From positions 1,178,001 to 1,242,000 of the forward strand of contig NZ_AP018341.1 in the NCBI RefSeq assembly GCF_003574135.1: a stretch of DNA of 64,000 nucleotides, written 5' to 3'. This DNA is from a cyanobacterium endosymbiont of Rhopalodia gibberula (GTDB lineage Bacteria > Cyanobacteriota > Cyanobacteriia > Cyanobacteriales > Microcystaceae). The position numbers and the translations under genes are program-made. This document shows, piece after piece, positions 27,680-37,260 of the stretch (position 1 is the first letter of the stretch; each line of letters starts with the position of its first letter). Below the pieces are notes generated by a model, which had not been told where the DNA came from, did not search any database, and saw nothing but the letters and a program-made list of their open reading frames with translations.

Positions 27680-28200
27680 AAATATCTAATGGTTATAGAA
27701 CTCTGTAAGAAGTAAAAAAATAATTTTATATTATAAAATATAAAAACTAGTAGTTAGTTAAGTTTTTAAAAAAGAGAGAAAAGTAAAATTAACTCCCAGA
27801 AAAATCCATAAGTTTTCCTAAAAGAAGCTAGATATAAAGACTAAAAACAGTGAAGATAAGAATTAACCTATTTTTTAAAAAAATTAAAAAAAGTAGAAGT
27901 ATTTTAGATAGAGATGTCAATACAAATGGATCTTAAAAGTACTGCAATAATAAAAGAGTAAATACGGTAATTATTAATTAATAACAACTCAGTACATACA
28001 AATAGTTTAGTTAAAGCCAAACTGAAACAATGGGATAAAAAATATATCTATATTTTCTGCTAACTTATAGTTTAATACTAAATTAAATAAGAGATAAATT
28101 ACGTTAAATAGAAATTTATAAAATTATTTACAAATATTTATTAATTGTTCATATACAAATAAGTAATTATTTATTATCTTGACATTTATTTAAATGAATT
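27680..28200 (+). pseudogene. Decayed IS630-family transposase
   Basis: On the plus strand near 27950-28090 one frame reads VNTVIINNNSVHTNSLVKAK, then LKQWDKKYIYIFCLPTYSLILN: the IS630 DDE core (D-N-x-S-V-H and LPTYSP-LN). The first Asp is now Asn in this reading. The frame stops soon after, and the N-terminal half upstream is only shreds. One of at least five related remnants here. Confidence 0.78.
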
Positions 28201-28856
28201 AAATTATTAAAATTAGTAAAAAAGCTGTTAAAAAATTTAAAAACTTATTTTAGTTAATTTTGATTTTGTTAAAAATATGAAGCATTAAATTAATTAATTT
28301 CTTAACAAATAGACTAAAATCAAAACTGTAGATTTGGAAAATATGATAGCTGTCTTAAGTGACTATATATCGCTATATACTCGACTCTCCTAAAGAATAC
28401 TCATACTAATCCTGAATTTTATTAATCATAAATAGTCTTTAGATTCAGGTTATAGCCAGTACCATATTGGCCAGAGTCCTGACATTTTTCTTGTAAAGCT
28501 TGAGCTCATTCTATTGTCTGTTTGTAGTAATCTGTTCTGTAAATATCTGTTTTTACTCTTTTATTTATGGATTAAACTCTTAAATAAGCTTTTGTACATT
28601 GAAACTGCTTATTGTTAAAATTAAAAAGAAAGCTACAATACTATTTTTACCTTACTAAGGTGAAGTTTAAATATGTTTAATCGAAGCTTACATAAATCTA
28701 TATTCTCTCACTCTAGTTAATTTTAACGAACACCGGCTTTTTTAGCTTAAAAAAAGCCAGAGTCTCACTTCGGTCTAAAAGAAAAAGATAAAACCGAACA
28801 AAAATAATGCTTCTCTTATTTTAATTTAAAAAGAAAGTTCATAAAAAAGTAACAAG
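28201..28856. other. AT-rich gap before aguA
   Basis: Mostly featureless. The complement of 28420-28520 has one frame reading CQDSGQYGTGYNLNLKTIYD, perhaps the tail of a dead gene. A 9-bp hairpin (GGCTTTTTT/AAAAAAGCC) lies at 28736-28759. Confidence 0.4.
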
Positions 28857-29891
28857 ATGTATTTACTTCCTGCTGAATGGTATGAACAGGATGGGGTAGT
28901 CTTAACTTGGCCCCATCAAGATACGGACATGGCTCCCTTCCTAAAACAGGTATATCCAATTTATCTTAAAATTAGTCAAGCAATTACCCAACGTCAAAAG
29001 TTGGTTTTAATAGTTCATGATTCTATTCTTAAATCTAAAGTTGAAAATCAGTTGATTTCCTATAAGGTAGACTTAAAAAATGTAATATTTATTATTGCTC
29101 CAACTAATGATATTTGGATAAGAGATTATGGAATTATTACTCTAATTAACTCACAAAAAAAGCTAAAAATAAATAATTTTATTTTTAATGGATGGGGAAA
29201 TAAGTACACAAGTTATCTTGATAATAGAATTAATAGTTACCTGATCGATCAAGTAATTAATCCTGAAGTGAAAACTGAATCTATCCCATTTGTTCTAGAA
29301 GGAGGAGCAATTGATTCAAACGGAAAAGGAACACTTTTAACCACTAAATCTTGTCTGTTTAATACTAATCGTAATCCTCAGTTTACTCAAAGACAAACAA
29401 AAAAAATACTGACAGAAAAATTAGGAGCTAAAAAAATTATTTGTCTAGAGCATGGATATTTAGAAGGAGATGATACAGACAGTCATGTTGATACTTTAGT
29501 TCGTTTTGCTCCTAAAAATACCATTGTTTATGTTACTTGCCATGATAAAAAAGATAGTCATTATAAAGATATCCAAGGGCTTGAAGCTGAATTAAAAGAC
29601 TTGAAAACAGAGGAAGCAAAAAATTACAATTTAATTTCTCTTCCTTGGCCTGAACCTAAGTATAATGCTCAAGGAAATAGACTTCCTGCTACCTATGCAA
29701 ATTATTTAATTATTAATGGTGCGGTGTTGGTTCCTATTTATCGGGATAGATCAGATGAGATAGCATTAATACAAATTCAAAAAGCTTATCCAAATTATCA
29801 CATAATTGGGATTGATTGTTTGCCTTTAATTTATCAATTTGGTTCATTACATTGTATTAGTATGCAACTTCCCAAAGGATTGCTTAAATGA
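28857..29891 (+). CDS. aguA: Agmatine deiminase
   Basis: 344 residues of a penta-helix-fold guanidino-modifying enzyme. It hydrolyses agmatine to N-carbamoylputrescine. Family motifs in order: PAEWYEQDGVVLTWPH, DIWIRDYG (about 84-91), FVLEGGAIDSNGKGTLLTT, GDDTDSHVDTLVRF with the catalytic His (about 210), and near the end GSLHCISMQLP with the nucleophilic Cys (about 332). All appear intact. It pairs functionally with aguB 0.8 kb downstream, together converting agmatine to putrescine. A strong hairpin follows the stop. Confidence 0.93.
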   Translation: MYLLPAEWYEQDGVVLTWPHQDTDMAPFLKQVYPIYLKISQAITQRQKLVLIVHDSILKSKVENQLISYKVDLKNVIFIIAPTNDIWIRDYGIITLINSQKKLKINNFIFNGWGNKYTSYLDNRINSYLIDQVINPEVKTESIPFVLEGGAIDSNGKGTLLTTKSCLFNTNRNPQFTQRQTKKILTEKLGAKKIICLEHGYLEGDDTDSHVDTLVRFAPKNTIVYVTCHDKKDSHYKDIQGLEAELKDLKTEEAKNYNLISLPWPEPKYNAQGNRLPATYANYLIINGAVLVPIYRDRSDEIALIQIQKAYPNYHIIGIDCLPLIYQFGSLHCISMQLPKGLLK

Positions 29892-29936
29892 TTAAACAAT
29901 ATATATTAATTAGTGACAGTGATAGTTGTCCTAGAC

Positions 29937-29981
29937 TAACATTAAAAAACAATACTAAAAAAATATTGTTTTTTAATGTTA
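29937..29981. terminator. Perfect 18-bp hairpin after aguA
   Basis: Arms 29937-29954 and 29964-29981 are exact reverse complements with a 9-base A-rich loop, 46 bases after the aguA stop. The 3' arm carries six consecutive T within the stem rather than after it. A terminator is the likely role. Confidence 0.65.
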
Positions 29982-30149
29982 TCGATATCTCAAAAAAAAA
30001 TTATTACAAAATAAAGTCAAAAAATATCAAAGTTTTGGCAATTATTAATTACTAATCTATCAGACCTAATCTAGAAAAGCCAATTTTATCGATCAAGTTC
30101 GCTAAATTATGCTTTATTTTCGTTGATCACGTGTAATTAATTTAAGTTC

Positions 30150-30545
30150 TTATTGTTTGTAGAATAACATCTTCTGTATACACAGAATCTATTGATTAAA
30201 TTGTATGGATACAGAGGAATAGATTTGTGATAACTTATGTCATCTTAAGTTGACTGAAAAGCTTTTAATTTTCTGCAGTGAATTATAATCAAATGTAGTT
30301 TTAACCCCTAATGCTACCCCACATAATTTTGCTTCCATCCAATCTAAGCCTTCAAAAATTTGGTATGCTTACTGTGAAAACTATAATAGAATTCTATTAA
30401 GAGTGGGATTATTAAACTAATTCCTATCACTTCTCTTTTGTGGATCTTTGAAAAAGAGTACAGCAATATAACCATCCAAGGCATAGTGCCAGCTCTCAAT
30501 AAACACTGCTTCTAGCATAGAGCTGTTACTTCCATTTCTCTTCAT
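30150..30545 (-). pseudogene. Decayed gene of unknown family
   Basis: From the ATG at 30545 the minus strand reads MKRNGSNSSMLEAVFIESWH then YALDGYIAVLFFKDPQKRSD, a stop, more coding-like text with stops, and IFEGLDWMEAKLCGVALGVK. The single dominant frame with only a few stops marks a young pseudogene of at least 100 codons. I do not recognise the family. Confidence 0.55.
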
Positions 30546-30660
30546 AACTCCTCATTGAGCTCACGTTACAAAACAACGAAACCAAAACTTTAAATATAGG
30601 GTAGATAATGTTCACTAAGAGGTTAAGATCACGAGCAAAAAATTTTCGTTTAGTCAATTT

Positions 30661-31548
30661 ATGATTAATTCTCTAAAAGTTGGCTTAGTTCAGCACAGTA
30701 ACACAGAAGATTTAGATAGCAATCTCGAAAAGAGTAGTCAGGGAATTCTGAAAGCAGCTGCAAAAAATGCTCAATTAATTATTTTGCAAGAACTCCACAG
30801 AAGTCTTTATTTTTGCCAGACAGAAGATTTTTCTTCGTTCAATTTGGCAGAGACTATACCAGGTCATTCTACTCAAATTTTAGGGCAACTAGCACGAGAA
30901 TTAGGGGTGGTAATAGTCGCTTCTTTGTTTGAAAAACGAGCAATCGGTTTGTATCATAATACGGCAGTTGTTTTGGATAAAGATGGTAAAATTGCAGGAA
31001 AATACCGGAAAATGCACATCCCCAATGATCCTGGTTTTTGTGAAAAATTCTATTTCACTCCTGGAGACTTAGGGTTTGAACCGATTAATACCTCTGTAGG
31101 GCTCTTGGGGGTAATGGTTTGCTGGGATCAATGGTTTCCCGAGGCAGCACGGTTAATGGCCATGAAAGGAGCACAAATACTAATCTATCCGACAGCGATA
31201 GGTTGGGACTCTAGAGATAGCCAAAACGAGCAAATTAAGCAAAAAGAGGCTTGGATCATTGCACAACGCGCTCATGCTATCTATAATGGTATTCCTGTGA
31301 TTAGTTGTAACCGTGTGGGATATGAAGCTAATACCAATGGTAAAACTGAAGGAATTCTTTTTTGGGGAAATTCGTTTATTGCTGGGTCTCAAGGCGAGAT
31401 TTTAGCACATGCAAGTGAAGATCAAGAAGAGGTAGTGACGGCTACGATTGATTTACAACACTCGGAAACTGTACGCTGCATTTGGCCATATTTACGCGAT
31501 CGCCGCATCGATCATTATCAAGATTTACTTAAAATTTATAGAGATTAA
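30661..31548 (+). CDS. aguB: N-carbamoylputrescine amidase
   Basis: 295 residues of the nitrilase superfamily. The catalytic triad is visible: Glu in ILQELHRS (about 43), Lys in KYRKMHIP (about 117) and Cys in VMVCWDQWFPEAA (about 154). PNDPGFCEKFYFTPGD and the VISCNRVG stretch match the plant/bacterial AguB subgroup. It releases ammonia and CO2 from N-carbamoylputrescine to give putrescine, completing the route begun by aguA. Not co-transcribed with aguA as far as I can see: a hairpin and a minus-strand pseudogene lie between. It contains a HIP1 site. Confidence 0.93.
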   Translation: MINSLKVGLVQHSNTEDLDSNLEKSSQGILKAAAKNAQLIILQELHRSLYFCQTEDFSSFNLAETIPGHSTQILGQLARELGVVIVASLFEKRAIGLYHNTAVVLDKDGKIAGKYRKMHIPNDPGFCEKFYFTPGDLGFEPINTSVGLLGVMVCWDQWFPEAARLMAMKGAQILIYPTAIGWDSRDSQNEQIKQKEAWIIAQRAHAIYNGIPVISCNRVGYEANTNGKTEGILFWGNSFIAGSQGEILAHASEDQEEVVTATIDLQHSETVRCIWPYLRDRRIDHYQDLLKIYRD

Positions 31549-32260
31549 TCATTGTTGTTTTAGGTATAAGCCTTTTATTTTCTTCGTATTTATGTGTCTG
31601 GAGCGTGAAGTTTTAGGTTCTTATTTTTACTCGATTTTATTGAATTAGTCCCTTGACAAAAAGAAAAAATACTCAAGAATTAGGAAAGTAAGAGAATTAG
31701 AAAGGTTATCAGTTAACAACTAAGTTTTTGAGTATAAGTTATTATACAACTACTCAGATAACGTCCGTAGTTGTTGAGGCAATTTGGTTGTGCTTTGCAT
31801 TAAAGAAACATAAAAGTTTCCACCAACCCAAAATTTATCAATATTTCTATTGCAACGAAAAGTAGTTACAGAAGACAGTGAGTAATGGTTCTGTTAACTT
31901 TATGGTTATTGATAAACATTTCGATGGCTTCTTCTTTTATTTTTATACTTTCTACTATAGGAGATTCTTTTAGAATGGTGTAATACTAAATATGTTCGCA
32001 AAAAAATAAAAAAATTGCATATAAAATTATTGAGAACTTTTATTAAATCAAACAAAACTTTTTATAAAAACTTTCGTAAAAATAAATTAATCTACACAAT
32101 TATTTACAGTTAACTTAATTAACCATAAGTTAGGCAACTCTATTGATCTATTTTTCTTAAAACTCATCATTGCTTCAACTGGATCAAATTTACCTTTAAA
32201 CTAAAATAACATCATCAAATAAATAGATAATTATCAATTATTAATTATCTGTTATCAGTT
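31549..32260. other. AT-rich gap
   Basis: No frame, RNA or remnant recognised in about 700 bases. Confidence 0.5.
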
Positions 32261-33160
32261 ATGAAATTACCTTCTCTCTTAAAACCAGGAGACTTAGTGC
32301 AAGTTGTCGCTCCTAGTGGTCGGCTAAAAGAATTATCTGCATTTGAAAAAGGACTGGAAATCTGGCGATCACGGGGCTATCAAATTCAATTGGCAAGTCA
32401 CTGGAACGCCTGCGAAGGATATTTAGCTGGAACCGATACCCAACGACGACAAGCATTATTAGAAGCTTGGGAAAACCCCCACTGTAAAGCCATTGTCTGC
32501 GCTAGGGGAGGCTATGGAAGTGCCAGATTGCTAGAAGACTGGCAATGGAACTCTGTTTCGGCTTCATCACCAAAATGGATAATTGGCTTTTCTGACATCA
32601 CAGGATTGTTGTGGAGTTTAGCAAAAGAAGAGATTGCCAGTCTTCATGCCCCTGTTTTAACCACTTTGGGATCGGAACCTCATTGGTCAGTTCAACGGTT
32701 ATTTAACTATCTCGAAAGAGGACTGTTACCTCCTCTCAAAGGTTTAGGATGGGAAGGTGGACAAGCCACAGGAACCCTACTTCCAGCAAACTTGTCCGTC
32801 GCTACTCACTTATTAGGAACTCCCTTACAACCATCTTTAGATGGGGTCATATTAGCCCTAGAAGACGTGAAAGAAGCCCCATACCGTGTAGATCGTTTTG
32901 TTACTCAATGGCGGCTAATGGGAGCATTTAAAGGGGTTAAAGGGATTGCTCTAGGGCGGTTTAGTCAATGTGACTTACCGCCATCGAGCTCAAGCTGGAC
33001 AGTAGATCAAGTACTACGTGATCGCCTTAGCGATCTTAATATTCCCATTGTCTCGGATCTTCCTTTTGGCCATGATGGGGAAAATGCAGCCTTACCTGTA
33101 GGAACTCAAGTAAGTTTAGACGGAGATCTTGGAGTTCTTAGCTTTATCAACTCAGATTGA
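32261..33160 (+). CDS. LD-carboxypeptidase (muramoyltetrapeptide carboxypeptidase)
   Basis: 299 residues, S66 serine peptidase family. It opens with LKPGDLVQVVAPSG, and contains CARGGYGSARLLEDW, IGFSDITGLLW with the presumed nucleophile Ser (about 112), LALEDVKEAPYRVDRF with the conserved Glu, and PFGHDGENAALPVG with the conserved His near the C-terminus. It trims the terminal D-Ala from recycled tetrapeptides. Complete and probably active, implying that peptidoglycan turnover is kept. Alone, with a hairpin at 33417 downstream. Confidence 0.92.
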   Translation: MKLPSLLKPGDLVQVVAPSGRLKELSAFEKGLEIWRSRGYQIQLASHWNACEGYLAGTDTQRRQALLEAWENPHCKAIVCARGGYGSARLLEDWQWNSVSASSPKWIIGFSDITGLLWSLAKEEIASLHAPVLTTLGSEPHWSVQRLFNYLERGLLPPLKGLGWEGGQATGTLLPANLSVATHLLGTPLQPSLDGVILALEDVKEAPYRVDRFVTQWRLMGAFKGVKGIALGRFSQCDLPPSSSSWTVDQVLRDRLSDLNIPIVSDLPFGHDGENAALPVGTQVSLDGDLGVLSFINSD

Positions 33161-33416
33161 TCTGAAGTATGGTGTCGGGATGACAGATTGAATGCTAATA
33201 ATTATTTCTTAAAGAACAAATTCCTCTCTGTGTTTCCCGTGCCAATAAAAGAAAATAGTATTTAGATTCATGTAAGTTACAGTTAAAATTCTAATTGTTT
33301 ACTAGCTTAACTATGAGGTAATAATCAAACTTATGATTGATTAATATATTGTCTTAATCAAGTGAACTATAATCCACTCTATTGAGGTAGTTAAATCTAA
33401 TAAATTATTTATTTTT

Positions 33417-33446
33417 TACTTACCTAAAATTACTTTTAGGTAAGTA
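33417..33446. repeat. 13-bp perfect hairpin
   Basis: Arms 33417-33429 and 33434-33446 are exact reverse complements around TTAC, 256 bases after the LD-carboxypeptidase stop. A possible distal terminator. Confidence 0.5.
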
Positions 33447-33677
33447 TTTGCTCGAAATTATCCTCATATAAAAAGTTTTTATTGCTGGATATTAAGTGAT
33501 TTATTTTGAACTATAAATTATAGCAATTGTCATAATTTATATGAATTCTGAGATAGATAACTTGATAAGTATTATAGATACTTTGAAACTTCACTGTCTT
33601 GTGGTTATTTCCCCGTATATGAGTGTAAGTTATATTCTTTTAATAGTTGTTAATTATGGAAAACACTAGGGTAATTT

Positions 33678-33890
33678 ATGGCTGTTGCTCCCGTTGAAAT
33701 TGATAGGGTTAAATAACAATTATATAGAATTAAATTACCAATATTGGCAATTTGGTGAAGTGATGATCGAGTTCTTCCTGTTAGTCAAGCGGAAAAATTA
33801 CTCATATCTATGCCCGACACTTGCTAAGTATTCCTAGAAAATGCCGGATACATCTGACAGATAGAAACACCTGGAGGTCATTTTTAAAAT
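33678..33890 (+). pseudogene. Remnant of an alpha/beta hydrolase C-terminus
   Basis: Plus-strand shreds read KLPILAIW then SDDRVLPVSQAEKLL and, one frame over, LENAGYI and QIETPGG. These match the usual hydrolase ending with the catalytic Asp strand (PILAIWG-DDRVLP) and the catalytic His loop (NAGH-PQIE-P), here Tyr in place of His. Several stops and at least one frameshift. The N-terminal part is gone. Confidence 0.62.
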
Positions 33891-33939
33891 TTGTTAAATC
33901 TCTCAAGTTTTACTAAAACTCATTCAGTGCAGGTTGGAC

Positions 33940-34983
33940 TTATAGTGTGTTAACTTCTAACTTCGTGACTTCTTCATCATTAATAGTCAAACCATAACAA
34001 TCTCGTACAAGATAGAGGGGACGTTCTTTAACTTCCTCGTAAACTCGACCCAAATATTCTCCAATTACCCCTAGGCTGATTAGTTGTATTCCGCCCAAAA
34101 ATAAAACAGTTACCATCAAAGATGGATAGCCAGGGACATCAACTCCTGAAACCAATGTCCAGACAATTAAAAATAGTCCATAGAAAAAAGCAAACAAAGA
34201 TAACAATACTCCAACGTAACTCCAAACTTTCAAAGGAACCATACTAAAAGATGTGATTCCATCAATAGCGAAATTCCAGAGTTTCCAGTAATTCCATTTA
34301 GTTTGTCCTTGGTAACGAGGAGGACGATCATAGAAAATCGCTGTTTCTTTATATCCTACCCAAGCAAATAATCCTTTCATAAAACGGGTTCGTTCAGGGA
34401 TTTTTTTAACAGCTATGACTACTCGCCGATCCAAGAGTCGAAAATCCCCGGTATTTCTAGGAATAGGAACGCGACTCATTTTACTAATCACTCGGTAAAA
34501 CATATCGGCTGTAAAGCGTTTAAGCCAACTTTCTCCTTGACGTGATCGCCGTTTAGCATAAACAACATCATACCCTTCGCGCCATTTGGCAATCAGTTCT
34601 CCAATTAACTCTGGGGGATCTTGTAAATCTCCATCGATTGGGATAACAGCTTGTCCTTGAGCATAATCGAGACCAGCGGTTAATGCGATTTCTTTTCCAA
34701 AATTACGGGATAGTCCAATCACCTTAATTTCCGGATAAAGTTGATGATAATCAATTAAATTCTTGAGGGTATTATCTCGACTTCCATCATCAACACAAAT
34801 GATTTCATAGGTCAGATTTAATTGGTCTAAAACTGATAACAGTCGTTTAAAAAGCTGGTCAATATTCGGTGCTTCGTTATACAAAGGAACAACAACCGAT
34901 ATTTCCATTGAATCCATCATGGGGTCTATAGGATGACTCATCGTTAGAGAGTAGCTGTTTGTAGATACATTTAAAGTGATCAC
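33940..34983 (-). CDS. GtrB/DPM1-like membrane glycosyltransferase, family 2
   Basis: 347 residues; the conserved part begins at MEISVVVPLYNEAPNI, so the start may be about 25 residues further in. GT2 signatures: CVDDGSRDNT, GLSRNFGKEIALTAGLDYA, the DxD in PIDGDLQDPPELI (about 117-119) and RNTGDFRLLDR. Two hydrophobic segments near the C-terminus (about 253-280 and 289-311) are those of polyprenyl-phosphate glucosyl/mannosyl transferases. It would charge a lipid carrier with one sugar for envelope glycans. Alone between two gaps. Confidence 0.88.
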   Translation of the reverse strand: MITLNVSTNSYSLTMSHPIDPMMDSMEISVVVPLYNEAPNIDQLFKRLLSVLDQLNLTYEIICVDDGSRDNTLKNLIDYHQLYPEIKVIGLSRNFGKEIALTAGLDYAQGQAVIPIDGDLQDPPELIGELIAKWREGYDVVYAKRRSRQGESWLKRFTADMFYRVISKMSRVPIPRNTGDFRLLDRRVVIAVKKIPERTRFMKGLFAWVGYKETAIFYDRPPRYQGQTKWNYWKLWNFAIDGITSFSMVPLKVWSYVGVLLSLFAFFYGLFLIVWTLVSGVDVPGYPSLMVTVLFLGGIQLISLGVIGEYLGRVYEEVKERPLYLVRDCYGLTINDEEVTKLEVNTL

Positions 34984-35069
34984 TCAGCCAAAACAATCGG
35001 CTCTTCTAGGATAGCTGTGATAAAACCACAATAAATAAAAGCTAAGAGTCTTACTTTACAAGTATTCCG

Positions 35070-35115
35070 CAATTCCAAAAACTTAATTTCTATAAACATT
35101 AAGTTCTTGGAATTG
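35070..35115 (-). terminator. 18-bp hairpin with one mismatch after argG
   Basis: Arms 35070-35087 and 35098-35115 pair at 17 of 18 positions with a 10-base loop. It lies about 150 bases beyond the argG stop and before the glycosyltransferase start on the same strand, separating the two transcripts. Confidence 0.5.
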
Positions 35116-35263
35116 TAGAACACAGTCATAATAAAAGTTTTGAAAGTTATTAGCTATTAATCTATCATACTTAGTCTAAAATAACCAAAATGTTCAATAT
35201 AAAAACTATGGTAATAGTTCTGATGTCATTGGACTCTACTAATAAAAATAAATTCTATGGAAA

Positions 35264-36487
35264 TTATGACTTTCTAGGAGTAACTATATTTTTGGACCTT
35301 TGCGCCCAAACTCTGGTAGGAAGTCCCCAAATATAGATAAAACCCTCAGCCGCCTTATGATCAAAGTTATCATCTGTTCCATAGGTAGATAAATTTGGAC
35401 TGTAAATAGAATTGTCAGAGTACCGACCTACAATGACGGCGTTTCCCTTGAATAATTTTATCCGAACTGTTCCCGTAACACGGTCTTGGGTTTGGTCAAT
35501 TAAAGCATCGAGAGCTTCTTTTAAAGGACTGTACCATAACCCTTGGTAAATCAGTTTACTGTAGGTATCACCTACTCCCTGTTTATACTGAGTCACATCG
35601 GCAGTGAGGGTCAAACTTTCTAAGTCTCGGTGAGCATCAATTAACACTAATAATGCAGGAGCTTCATAGATTTCTCGCGATTTAATGCCTACAACACGAT
35701 TCTCGACCATATCTAGACGACCGATTCCATGATTACCTACTATTTCATTTAATTGACTAATCAAAGTCACGGAATCGAGTATTTGACAATTGAGACTGAC
35801 AGGAATTCCTTTTTCAAATCCAATCTCTATATATTCAGGCTCATCAGGAGTATCCACAATCGCTTTAGTCATTAAATAAATTTCTTCAGGAGGTTCGGTC
35901 ATTGGATCTTCTAATGGACCTGCTTCAATACTACGTCCGAGGAGATTACGATCAATACTGAAAGGAGAAGATTTTTTAACGGGGAACTCAATGCCGAATT
36001 TTTCCCCATAGGCTATGGTTTCCTCACGACTCATGTTCCATTCCCGTGCTGGGGCGAGAACTTTTAGGTCAGGATTAAGGGCGAGGATACCTAAGTCAAA
36101 GCGTACCTGATCATTTCCTTTAGCGGTACAACCGTGGGCGACTGCATCCGCCCCATATTTTTCCGCTGCTTCTACTAAGAGCTTAGCAATTAAAGGACGA
36201 GCTAATGCGGTAGATAGAGGATAGCGATTTTCATAAAGAGCATTCGCTTGAATCGCCCGAAATCCGTAGTCTTTGACGAATGTTTCTTGAACGTTAGACA
36301 CCAAAGATTCTAAAGCACCACATTCGAGGGCTTTGGCTCGAATTGGACCTAATTCGTCCCCTTGTCCCAAGTCAGCAGATAAGGTGATTATATTTTTTAC
36401 CCCCCATTCTTGTTTGAGATAGGGAATACAAACAGAGGTATCAACTCCTCCAGAATAGGCAAGGATAACTTTATCAATACGACCCAT
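35264..36487 (-). CDS. argG: Argininosuccinate synthase
   Basis: 407 residues, full length. The ATP pyrophosphatase loop is [17 protein letters not shown] (about 9-25); [30 protein letters not shown] and [14 protein letters not shown] are the citrulline/aspartate-binding regions. It joins citrulline and aspartate in arginine synthesis. Arginine is the precursor of agmatine, so this gene, aguA and aguB lie on one route to putrescine. The ATG is preceded by GGAG about 14 bases upstream. Confidence 0.96.
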   Translation of the reverse strand: MGRIDKVILAYSGGVDTSVCIPYLKQEWGVKNIITLSADLGQGDELGPIRAKALECGALESLVSNVQETFVKDYGFRAIQANALYENRYPLSTALARPLIAKLLVEAAEKYGADAVAHGCTAKGNDQVRFDLGILALNPDLKVLAPAREWNMSREETIAYGEKFGIEFPVKKSSPFSIDRNLLGRSIEAGPLEDPMTEPPEEIYLMTKAIVDTPDEPEYIEIGFEKGIPVSLNCQILDSVTLISQLNEIVGNHGIGRLDMVENRVVGIKSREIYEAPALLVLIDAHRDLESLTLTADVTQYKQGVGDTYSKLIYQGLWYSPLKEALDALIDQTQDRVTGTVRIKLFKGNAVIVGRYSDNSIYSPNLSTYGTDDNFDHKAAEGFIYIWGLPTRVWAQRSKNIVTPRKS

Positions 36488-36749
36488 AAAAATTTATCTC
36501 CAACAAACAACTATTGAGGTCATTTTACTGGAGTCGAGAGTTTTTAGTTATGAGTCCTTATTAAGAATACAGAACAATTAAGAAATTTAGAAGTTACGTA
36601 TTAACAGATAAACTTAGATATAGTGCACCTGAGAATACAAAATAGTGGCTAAGAATAAATAGCAAAAATAGTTAAAGAAATCGCAGATTTAGTGAAGCTG
36701 TTAAAAAATACAATTGGGAAAACTGTTTTCAGATAGATTTTTCAAGGAA

Positions 36750-37260
36750 TAGAAGAGTTGTAACAAAGATATAAAATACTCTTGAAGGGCTAGCCAAAAA
36801 ATAAACAAACTTGTTGGTAGATAACAATGATATAAGATTTAAAATCTAAAATTTAAAAAAGAGAAAAAGAAGTTGATTTAAGTAGTTTTAAAAAACTTAG
36901 GAGCGTAAATAAAAGAGGACTATATATTTTAAAAAATAAAACTAAATATGAAAAGTCATCTATGTCCTAAACAGAAAAATAAAGCAAATTAAAAGATTTC
37001 AAACAAAGAACTAAGCAGAGCTAATAAAAAATGGTAAATATTAAAATATGAATACGGTAATTGTTCTTGGGAATTGCTTAGTATATATTAAGTAATTTAA
37101 TCAAAGCAAAATTGAAAAATTAAAAAAGAAAGAGTGATTTATAGATTAAGATCTAACCTAGACTACAGAACTAAATATAATAAAAAGCATAAAATTATTG
37201 TAAAGATATTTAAGGATAATTTAAATTAAATTACAGTGTTTAAACAAAGTTTAAATATGA
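36750..37260 (+). pseudogene. Decayed IS630-family transposase
   Basis: Near 37049 the plus strand reads NTVIVLGNCLVYIK, and after a stop FNQSKIEKLKKKE. Aligned with the other copies this is the DDE strand (DTVIVLDN-SVHTSKLV-SKIE-WKK), with Asp changed to Gly and many stops. The upstream part is shreds. More decayed than the copy at 27.9 kb. Confidence 0.68.

Noticed and set aside
31180-31648. Frames of 70 and 66 codons around the end of aguB
   Set aside because: Shadows of aguB running into the gap.
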